Part shown: positions 14,753 through 20,527 of the stretch, one piece after another
How positions within the stretch are numbered: the first letter of the stretch is position 1
Layout of the letters: each line of letters begins with the position of its first letter
Source of the DNA: Ruminococcus sp. UBA3855
Lineage (GTDB): Bacteria > Bacillota > Clostridia > Oscillospirales > Ruminococcaceae
Assembly (NCBI GenBank): GCA_002392545.1
Contig: DGHF01000135.1
Coordinates: 1-20,527, forward strand
Direction of reading: 5' to 3'
Length of the DNA stretch: 20,527 bases
The notes under the pieces: model-generated
What the model was told of the DNA's origin: nothing
What the model saw: only the letters and a program-made list of their open reading frames with translations
Databases searched by the model: none
Translations under genes and position numbers: made by a program

Positions 14753-15982
14753 ATGGGATTAGCCAGCTTATTCAGACGAAGAACAAATTATTTTAATCCA
14801 AAAATCGAGCCGAAATGCGCTTATTGTCAGTACGGAAGAAGACAGCGTGAAAATGGGTTGATTCTTTGTGATAAAAAAGGACCTATGGAACAGGATGCTT
14901 CTTGTAATAAGTTCCAATATGCACCCCTGAAACGAATTCCAGTAAAACAGCTCCAGAATGAAGGTTCTCCGCTGGATGAAGAATTGTATGTTGCAATCGA
15001 TTATGAGGCTGCCGAGGCTGCCGCTGCTGCCCTCGAAGCCAAAAAGGCTGCTGAAGCAAAGGCGAAAGCCGAGGAAGAACGCAGGGCACGTGAAGCCGCA
15101 GAAGCTGCTGAAAGAAAACGTCAGGAAGAGGAAGCCGCTGCTGCTCGTGTACAGGCTCAGGAAGAAACTCGCCGTATGATTGCTGAAGCCGAAGCCGCTG
15201 CCCGTGCAGAGGCGGAAGCCATTGCCGCCGCTCGTGCTGAAGCCGAAGCAAATGAACAGGCTCGCTTGGAAGCCGAACGAATCGCAAGAGAAAAAGCCGA
15301 ACAAGAGGCTGAGGAAAAAGCAAGGGCGGAATCTGAAACTCTCCGCCTGATTGAAGAAATGGAACAACAGGTTCATCAGGATGCTGAACAACAGCCTGTT
15401 CCTGATGAAGCTGAGAAATTGGCTCTTGAAGCGGAAACAACAGCTCCTGAAACGGTTCAGGAATCCGCTCACCAAGAAGATGAGCAGGAAGAGGAAACGG
15501 AATCCGCTTTTGATGAACTTGAAAGGCTTGCACGGGAGGAAGCCGAACGCAAAAAGGCTGAACGCCGAGCGGCTGCTGTAGGTTCTGCTGTCGAAACAGC
15601 TCTTTCACCAGAAGAACCCATTCAGGAACAGGAAGTTCCGGAAGAAATTGAGACTCAGCCGGAAGAAGTGGCTCAGGCTGTTGAAGATGTTCAGACCGTT
15701 ACAGAATCGGCTGTCTATGGAATGACAATGTCCAGTATTTCCGGCGGCGATTATGACAGTCTGGAAGATATTTCCATTTCAGAAGATGAACTGGAATTCA
15801 GCGATTTGGAAGATTTTGACCAAGATTTGGAAGATTTGGAAGTCAAGCCGGAAGATGCTGACGAAGTAGAGGCGATGCATGATGAAGCCGCTCACCTCGT
15901 TGCACCCACCAAAAAGAAAAAGGGCACACAAATGCCCCCTGCTTCTTCTTTCCTAAATCAGAACAGCAAAAAGAAAAAGTAA
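14753..15982 (+). CDS. Unrecognised protein: N-terminal four-Cys module, long Ala/Glu/Arg coiled coil, acidic and basic C-terminus
   Basis: The protein has 409 residues from the ATG at 14753. The N-terminal 55 residues start with a basic MGLASLFRRR segment and carry Cys22, Cys25, Cys39 and Cys51, spaced like a small zinc- or metal-binding module. Residues about 83-215 are an almost pure Ala/Glu/Arg/Lys heptad-like stretch, predicting a long single helix or coiled coil like that of TolA. Residues about 216-375 are strongly acidic with Pro/Thr/Val segments, and the end is basic (KKKKG, then KKKK). There is no signal peptide or membrane helix, so it is probably cytosolic or attached to another structure through one end. 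The function is not known to me. Its promoter is the last clear one before six genes in the same direction, so it probably leads that operon. The Cys module may bind metal or nucleic acid, which is inference. Confidence 0.85.
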   Translation: MGLASLFRRRTNYFNPKIEPKCAYCQYGRRQRENGLILCDKKGPMEQDASCNKFQYAPLKRIPVKQLQNEGSPLDEELYVAIDYEAAEAAAAALEAKKAAEAKAKAEEERRAREAAEAAERKRQEEEAAAARVQAQEETRRMIAEAEAAARAEAEAIAAARAEAEANEQARLEAERIAREKAEQEAEEKARAESETLRLIEEMEQQVHQDAEQQPVPDEAEKLALEAETTAPETVQESAHQEDEQEEETESAFDELERLAREEAERKKAERRAAAVGSAVETALSPEEPIQEQEVPEEIETQPEEVAQAVEDVQTVTESAVYGMTMSSISGGDYDSLEDISISEDELEFSDLEDFDQDLEDLEVKPEDADEVEAMHDEAAHLVAPTKKKKGTQMPPASSFLNQNSKKKK

Positions 15983-15994
15983 TATGTTGAATCT

Positions 15995-16029
15995 GCAATC
16001 AGCCCATCAATGCCCTATGGGCTGATTGC
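15995..16029 (+). other. 13-bp hairpin without T-tract between the coiled-coil gene and the deaminase gene
   Basis: GCAATCAGCCCAT (15995-16007) pairs perfectly with 16017-16029 around a 9-base loop. The sequence after it is CTTGACAGGAGG, so there is no T-run and this is not a standard intrinsic terminator. It ends 6 bases before the binding site (16036-16041) of the next gene and may act as an RNA-stability, processing or translation-control element. Confidence 0.65.
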
Positions 16030-16046
16030 CTTGACAGGAGGAATTT

Positions 16047-16523
16047 ATGAAACGTCAGGACTATATCAGCTGGGATGAGTATTTCATGGGGATTGCCTTG
16101 TTATCGGCTCAGCGGAGCAAAGACAATCATACACAAGTCGGAGCTTGTATTGTGGATGCGGATAATAAAATTGTTTCCGTGGGTTACAATGGAATGCCAA
16201 CCGGATGTGATGACGATGCAATGCCGTGGGAGCGTGAGGGCGATTTTCTCAATACGAAATACCCCTTTGTATGTCATGCTGAATTAAATGCCATTCTCAA
16301 CAGCCGTACAAAATTAAAAGGATGTATCTTATATGTGACGCTTTTCCCCTGCAATGAATGTGCCAAGGCGATTATTCAATGCGGAATCCGGAAAGTCGTA
16401 TTTCTTGATAATAAATATGCAGGAACAAAGGAAAATCAGGCTTCTGAAATGCTGTTCCGTATGGCTGGAATCGAAACGGAACAATATCAGAAAAACGGAC
16501 AGGATATTTTATTGAGCTTATGA
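16047..16523 (+). CDS. Deoxycytidylate (dCMP) deaminase
   Basis: The protein has 158 residues, usual for the family, with AGGAGG five bases before the ATG. It belongs to the zinc-dependent cytidine deaminase fold. His77 and Glu79 of HAELNAI, and Cys102 and Cys105 of PCNECA, form the zinc site and proton shuttle. The GYNGMP segment and the N-terminal S-W-D-E-Y-F-M and K-D-x-x-T-Q-V-G-A motifs are typical of dCMP deaminases rather than of tRNA adenosine or riboflavin deaminases. It converts dCMP to dUMP, feeding thymidylate synthesis in the cytosol. In Bacillus subtilis the homologue is ComEB, but no competence gene is next to it here. It lies 64 bases after the coiled-coil gene and 8 bases before the next gene. 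Confidence 0.93.
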   Translation: MKRQDYISWDEYFMGIALLSAQRSKDNHTQVGACIVDADNKIVSVGYNGMPTGCDDDAMPWEREGDFLNTKYPFVCHAELNAILNSRTKLKGCILYVTLFPCNECAKAIIQCGIRKVVFLDNKYAGTKENQASEMLFRMAGIETEQYQKNGQDILLSL

Positions 16524-16531
16524 GGTGAATC

Positions 16532-16810
16532 ATGGGATTGTTCAATTTTAGAAAAAGTAATCCAAAATATACAACTAAAAAGAGAAATTCACAGAACCCC
16601 ATTGACGAAGAACAAAAACGAATCAATCGGGAAAAACTCATGGAAGAAATCAATGAAACAGTCGATAAAGCTACAGAAAAAAGAGAACAGAGACGGAAAG
16701 AACAACAACAGGAAAAAGCCGAAAAAGAACAAAGGAAACATATGATTTTGGGGACTGTATTGGCAGGGGCTGGCTTGCTTGTTGCTATCATTGATTTATT
16801 ATTGAAATAA
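16532..16810 (+). CDS. Small tail-anchored membrane protein with charged coiled coil
   Basis: The protein has 92 residues. The binding site GAGGTGAAT overlaps the stop of the deaminase gene. Residues 1-69 are very rich in Lys, Glu, Gln and Arg and predict a helix or coiled coil; residues 71-91 form a single C-terminal transmembrane helix (ILGTVLAGAGLLVAIIDLLL). There is no signal peptide, so the charged part should face the cytosol. No family is recognised. The position in a tight gene run between dCMP deaminase and trmB gives no clear role. The MGLFNFRKS start is weakly like the MGLASLFRRR start of the upstream coiled-coil protein. Confidence 0.8.
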   Translation: MGLFNFRKSNPKYTTKKRNSQNPIDEEQKRINREKLMEEINETVDKATEKREQRRKEQQQEKAEKEQRKHMILGTVLAGAGLLVAIIDLLLK

Positions 16811-16824
16811 TGGGAGGGTAATTT

Positions 16825-17478
16825 ATGAGAATCCGCTGTAAACCATGGGCAAGACCTGAATTAGAAGCCTGCCCCTTTTTTATTTCTGACCCAAAAGCCA
16901 ACAAAAATCACTGGAATGAAGTTTTCAACAATGGAAAACCCATCTGGCTGGAGTTAGGCTGTGGGAAGGGTGGCTTTGCAAGTCAAGCCATTATTCATTG
17001 GCAGGATGTCAATTATATTGCCATTGACATTAAGAATGAAATGCTTGTCCTCGCAAAGCGAAAAATTGAACAGGCTTTGAAAGAAAACAATCTGACTGCG
17101 GAACAAGTTCGGGTCATGATTTATAATATCTCCTACATGGCGGAAGCGTTCGGCGAACAAGATGCAATTGACAGAATTTTTATCAATTTCTGTAACCCAT
17201 GGAACAAAAGCAAACACAAAAAACGCAGGCTTACCCATTCCAGACAGCTCATACAATACAAGCCCTTTTTGAAGGGGGAACTCTGGTTCAAAACGGATGA
17301 TGACCAATTATTTGAAGAGTCCCTTGAATACTTTGAGGAATCCGGCTTTGAAATTACATATTTGACAAGAGATTTACACAATTCCGGCTTTGCAGAAAAT
17401 CTGGAAACTGAACACGAAAAAATGTTCACAGAAGAAGGGAAAAATATTAAATTCCTGATTGCAAAGGTCAGAACGTAA
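16825..17478 (+). CDS. trmB: tRNA (guanine-N7-)-methyltransferase
   Basis: The protein has 217 residues, normal for bacterial TrmB, with GGAGGG upstream of the ATG. It methylates G46 in the variable loop of tRNAs using S-adenosylmethionine. The S-adenosylmethionine motif ELGCGKGGF begins near residue 43. The family signature appears as INFCNPWNKSKHKKRRLTH, and the C-terminal TE-x-E-x-x-F...G-x-x-I motif is present. In the best-known members the signature reads SDPWPK, so Asp is Asn and the second Pro is Asn here; clostridial TrmB proteins commonly have NFCNPW, so I read this as lineage variation. It starts 14 bases after the small membrane protein and ends 19 bases before the GH59-like gene. 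Confidence 0.93.
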   Translation: MRIRCKPWARPELEACPFFISDPKANKNHWNEVFNNGKPIWLELGCGKGGFASQAIIHWQDVNYIAIDIKNEMLVLAKRKIEQALKENNLTAEQVRVMIYNISYMAEAFGEQDAIDRIFINFCNPWNKSKHKKRRLTHSRQLIQYKPFLKGELWFKTDDDQLFEESLEYFEESGFEITYLTRDLHNSGFAENLETEHEKMFTEEGKNIKFLIAKVRT

Positions 17479-17497
17479 TAGAAAGGATGTAGGATTT

Positions 17498-20167
17498 ATG
17501 GAAGGACAACCGCTCGTCAGAAAAACAAAACAGATTATCATTGACGGTAACAATATCGGCGAAAATCCGGCGAATATCTGGAGAGGGCTGGGCTTTGTTT
17601 CGGGAAATAATTCCTCTCGCCTTCTGATGGATTACAAGACGAATTTTCCGGAAGTCTATGACGAAATCCTGAAACTGCTGTTTCAACAGGGATATGGTGC
17701 AGGGCTTTCCCATCTTAAATTAGAAATGGGTTCGGATGTGAATTCCTCTTCCGGTACAGAACCTTGTACAAAACGTTATTCCGATGTCAAGGCGAATGTC
17801 CACCGTGGCGCAGGGTTTCAGCTTGCTTGTGATGCAAAAAAAATCAATCCCAATCTGACATTGGATTTACTCAGATGGGGTGAACCGCATTGGGTCACAG
17901 AGGCTTTCCGGAAAGGCGGTATTGAAGGCGGTTATGAGGCTCGCTATAAATGGTTCAGGGAAACTTTGCAATCCGCATATGATACGTTCGGGCTGGAATT
18001 CGACTATATCAGCCCCGATGCCAACGAACCCGAAAAGGCTGATACAAATTGGATTATCTGGTTTTCGGAGAAACTCAAAAAGGAAAAAAACCCCCCCTAC
18101 GATTTCAGCAAAATCAAAATTGTTGCCTCGGATGAAGTCGGAAGCCGTACCATTGCATCTGAAATGATGAGAAATAAACGTCTCCGGAATGCTGTGGATG
18201 TGATTGGTCTGCATTATACCACTTATGGAGATATTAACACCTTACAGCTTCATGATGAATTCCACAAAGAAATCTGGTACAGTGAGGGAATTGCACCTTG
18301 TAATATTCCTTGGCTTTCCTGCCGTGCGGACGGAAATGGTATGACCGGACGGAACGGCGCATTAGATGTGGCAAACCGCATTATTAACAGCTTCCCACAT
18401 GGTCAGATGGTCATGTATGAATTTCAGCCCGCAGTTTCTGCCTATTATGACGGCTCATGCTATGCCCCTAAACAGCTGATAACTGCCAATGAGCCATGGT
18501 CTGGCAATTACCGCATTGACATTGGTTTGTGGGTATCGGCGCATTTTACAAAGTTTGCCCGTGCCGGATGGAGAATCATTCCTGATTCGTGTTTCGGAGA
18601 CGGTGAGGAAGACCATGCAATCTGGAATACTACCCATAATTATATGTCCATGATTTCCCCCGACAAAAAACATCTGACAATGATTTTCAGTAATGACAGC
18701 AATATTCCACGGTCTTATTTTGTCATTGTCAAGAATCTGCCGGAATTATCCGACACGGTTTACACTGTTGAAACTTCCGGAAACAATGACCCTTATGGAT
18801 TTGACGATAACTGGTTTATGGCGAACCAGAGAACCAAACTCCGCAGAATGGACGGCGAAGCAGGTTTTACAGTCGTTGTCAAGCCGTATTCCATTGTAAC
18901 AGCTACCACCATGGAAATTGATTATATCCGTGGGGACGAAGCTTTCACGAAAGAAATCCCTGAATCCAAACGCTTGTTATTCCCCTATGTGGATGATTTC
19001 GACTACCCCACCAAAAAAATGGAAAATCGTGGGAATGCTCCGCTGTATACGACTGACCAAGGCGGTGCGTTTGAGGTTGTACGCTCCAAAAAAGGCTGTT
19101 TTCTGGAACAGAAAATTACAAAAGACATTCTGCCGACAAACTGGCGGTTTCGTGGCACTCCGAACCCCATCACGTGTTTAGGTGACGACAAATGGTCGAA
19201 TTATCAGGCAATTATTGAAGCTGTTTTCGATTCTGATTCGCCGTCAAATTATGTCGGAGTGGGAATCCGTTATAATTCCGCCGTGACCTGTCCGGAAACA
19301 TCCGAAAGCGGTCTTTGTCTGCGGTTGTATGCTGACGGAAAATGGGAGCTCCGTTATATGAATGACGTTCTCAAAGACGGAATTGTGAAAGATTTTCAGT
19401 ATGATATGCCCCATAAAATCGGAATCGGGGCAATTGATACGCTGGTGCTGTGCTTTGCGGACGGGCATTCCCTCTATGAAACCAAACTCGATGACATTCC
19501 CCTGATTCGTTCGGGACGTGTCAGCCTTTGCAGTGCATATTATCAGAATCGCTTTGCAAATCTGACCATTCAGCCGATTGACATTCCCCTGCCAATGCAG
19601 TTATATTGTTATCGTGAGGACTGTATGTCCCCCATGGTGCGCTATCTTAAAGACGAGGTACAAGGCACATGGAAACTCAACGGAATGGCTTCTTATCAAT
19701 TTTACAACCGTACCTGTGCAGAAAGTTCTGCTGGTGCAATGATGGAAATTCGTTTCTATGGTTGCGGAATTCACCTGTTAGGCGTTGCGAAGGAATTGGA
19801 TGCCGTCATCTGGATTGACGGTCAATTGTATTCCAGCAGTTATCAAGTGACTGAAAGTCGTTACAGAGAAGCATTTTTCTCCCTCGAACATATTCACCTC
19901 GGATGGCATACCCTCCGTTTAGGTGTTCGGCATGGACAATTATTCTTTGACTGTTTCGAAATCCCCACAAATGACGTTTGGGCGGAATATGACACTGAAC
20001 ATTTCCCACCTGACCCCAAAGGTGAAACGGAATCCTTTGGACAGAAAAAAGGTATCAATTTGAGAAATGCCACTGTTCCTCTTGCAGGTGCGGCGGCGGC
20101 TGGTGCGGCGATTGCGTTCGGAGTCGGCAAACTGGGGAAAATTATCAAAAGGAAAATGAATCGATGA
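17498..20167 (+). CDS. Galactocerebrosidase-like glycoside hydrolase, family GH59, no signal peptide, C-terminal hydrophobic tail
   Basis: The protein has 889 residues from the ATG at 17498 (AAAGGA upstream); an in-frame TTG at 17459 overlaps trmB and is less likely. The first 330 residues match animal GALC along a TIM barrel: GFVSGNNSSRLLMDY, DGTEP-like GTEPCTKRY, KKINPNLTL, VVDVIG-like AVDVIGLHY. The catalytic pair is Glu177 in the NEP motif (acid/base) and Glu263 in IWYSE (nucleophile). ANEPWSGNY and WVSAH further along are also GALC-like. A lectin-like domain starts at VDDFDYP (about 497-691). An extra beta-sandwich with HTLRL...FDCFEI (about 720-845) follows, then an Ala/Gly-rich hydrophobic stretch (about 858-880) with a KIIKRKMNR end. 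The expected activity is hydrolysis of beta-galactosides such as galactosylceramide. Lack of an N-terminal signal suggests a cytosolic, possibly tail-anchored enzyme, which is inference. Confidence 0.9.
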   Translation: MEGQPLVRKTKQIIIDGNNIGENPANIWRGLGFVSGNNSSRLLMDYKTNFPEVYDEILKLLFQQGYGAGLSHLKLEMGSDVNSSSGTEPCTKRYSDVKANVHRGAGFQLACDAKKINPNLTLDLLRWGEPHWVTEAFRKGGIEGGYEARYKWFRETLQSAYDTFGLEFDYISPDANEPEKADTNWIIWFSEKLKKEKNPPYDFSKIKIVASDEVGSRTIASEMMRNKRLRNAVDVIGLHYTTYGDINTLQLHDEFHKEIWYSEGIAPCNIPWLSCRADGNGMTGRNGALDVANRIINSFPHGQMVMYEFQPAVSAYYDGSCYAPKQLITANEPWSGNYRIDIGLWVSAHFTKFARAGWRIIPDSCFGDGEEDHAIWNTTHNYMSMISPDKKHLTMIFSNDSNIPRSYFVIVKNLPELSDTVYTVETSGNNDPYGFDDNWFMANQRTKLRRMDGEAGFTVVVKPYSIVTATTMEIDYIRGDEAFTKEIPESKRLLFPYVDDFDYPTKKMENRGNAPLYTTDQGGAFEVVRSKKGCFLEQKITKDILPTNWRFRGTPNPITCLGDDKWSNYQAIIEAVFDSDSPSNYVGVGIRYNSAVTCPETSESGLCLRLYADGKWELRYMNDVLKDGIVKDFQYDMPHKIGIGAIDTLVLCFADGHSLYETKLDDIPLIRSGRVSLCSAYYQNRFANLTIQPIDIPLPMQLYCYREDCMSPMVRYLKDEVQGTWKLNGMASYQFYNRTCAESSAGAMMEIRFYGCGIHLLGVAKELDAVIWIDGQLYSSSYQVTESRYREAFFSLEHIHLGWHTLRLGVRHGQLFFDCFEIPTNDVWAEYDTEHFPPDPKGETESFGQKKGINLRNATVPLAGAAAAGAAIAFGVGKLGKIIKRKMNR

Positions 20168-20499
20168 AAGTTCTGGTAAAATGTGGAATTGACTGCAACT
20201 ATGAGAATCTAAAGAAATACATTCCTGCACGGTATGTTTCATTAGTCAGTCAATCCTATTACGGCGAAACGGTCAATTTTGTTTGTTTCCCGATTGACAA
20301 GCATTCCATTACCAGCAAAGAAATTTTGAAGGCTCAAAAAAAGATTGCAACCCCTGAAATGAAAACATTTTATTTTGCACATAATTTCACGCTGGAAGCA
20401 ACTCAGCTCATTAGTGACAGCAATGGAATCGCATTCTATGAACAGGATTACCCTTGGACAGATGAAAAAGTCAAACATTATCGAAATCATATGCCATAA
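20164..20499 (+). CDS. Unrecognised small protein overlapping the GH59-like gene
   Basis: The protein has 111 residues. The ATG sits in the ATGA overlap with the stop of the GH59-like gene, with AAAGGA about 10 bases upstream, so translation is probably coupled. No signal peptide or membrane helix is visible. I do not recognise the family. The C-terminal part (FYFAHNFTLEATQLISDSN, then GIAFYEQDYPWTDE) alternates strands and helices in a way that recalls small alpha/beta or restriction-endonuclease-like folds, but no catalytic motif can be named. The coupling suggests a role with the GH59-like protein or with the membrane process it serves. Confidence 0.75.
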   Translation: MKVLVKCGIDCNYENLKKYIPARYVSLVSQSYYGETVNFVCFPIDKHSITSKEILKAQKKIATPEMKTFYFAHNFTLEATQLISDSNGIAFYEQDYPWTDEKVKHYRNHMP

Positions 20500-20527
20500 A
20501 ATTTATCAAAAAGAAGATGAATCAATA

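Noticed and set aside
14768..15608. Two overlapping minus-strand ORFs of 235 and 241 codons opposite the coiled-coil gene
   Set aside because: They are Phe/Ser-rich and Gln/Leu-rich complements of the Ala/Glu-rich helix; the plus strand has promoter, binding site and coding logic.
17459..17497. N-terminal extension of the GH59-like protein from a TTG
   Set aside because: It overlaps trmB by 20 bases, lacks a binding site and adds residues unlike the family; the ATG at 17498 is preferred.
20517..20527. ATG at the right edge that could begin another gene
   Set aside because: Only three full codons are visible and the AAAAGAAG before it is a weak binding site; too little to call.

Overview
The window looks like chromosome of a Gram-positive gut or rumen Clostridium, most likely a Ruminococcus-like member of the Oscillospiraceae. 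The reasons are the strong GGAGG-type ribosome binding sites, the sigma-A type promoters with 17-bp spacers, a type I dockerin behind a Thr-rich linker, BspA-like leucine-rich repeats, and moderate GC with a Lys/Glu/Ile-rich proteome. I see no mobile element, tRNA, rRNA or CRISPR array, and no gap over 300 bases without a gene.

Left part (1-4361): the 3' end of an unrecognised beta-rich protein converges on a minus-strand gene for a secreted beta-helix protein with a C-terminal membrane anchor and a poly-lysine tail. The two share one bidirectional terminator that uses both stop codons. Divergent from the second gene is a catalytically dead rhomboid-like membrane protein, then a single-gene unit for a FucO-type lactaldehyde reductase. 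Each of these last two has a near-consensus promoter and its own terminator.

Middle (4423-12628): one monocistronic gene of about 8 kb encodes a 2685-residue exported protein. It has about 45-50 LRR_5 units broken by three classes of spacer insert, then beta-sandwich domains, a hydrophobic Gly/Ala-rich segment, a carboxypeptidase-regulatory-like domain, a Thr-rich linker and a C-terminal dockerin. It has a consensus promoter and a strong terminator.

Right part (12661-20527): a cytosolic diguanylate cyclase with a LacI-type sugar-binding sensor is followed by a run of plus-strand genes with no visible terminator. These are a Cys-containing coiled-coil protein, a dCMP deaminase, a small tail-anchored protein, TrmB, a galactocerebrosidase-like GH59 protein and a small unknown protein overlapping it by 4 bases. 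Spacing is very tight from the deaminase onward, so they are probably co-transcribed.

The most striking item is the GH59 protein. It matches animal GALC along its barrel and lectin domain and keeps both catalytic glutamates. It has no signal peptide, carries an extra C-terminal beta-sandwich, and ends in a hydrophobic segment plus basic tail, and it lies directly downstream of trmB. Functional links between the exported LRR/dockerin and beta-helix proteins, FucO, the sugar-sensing cyclase and the GH59 enzyme (glycan sensing and use) are inference from family roles only.
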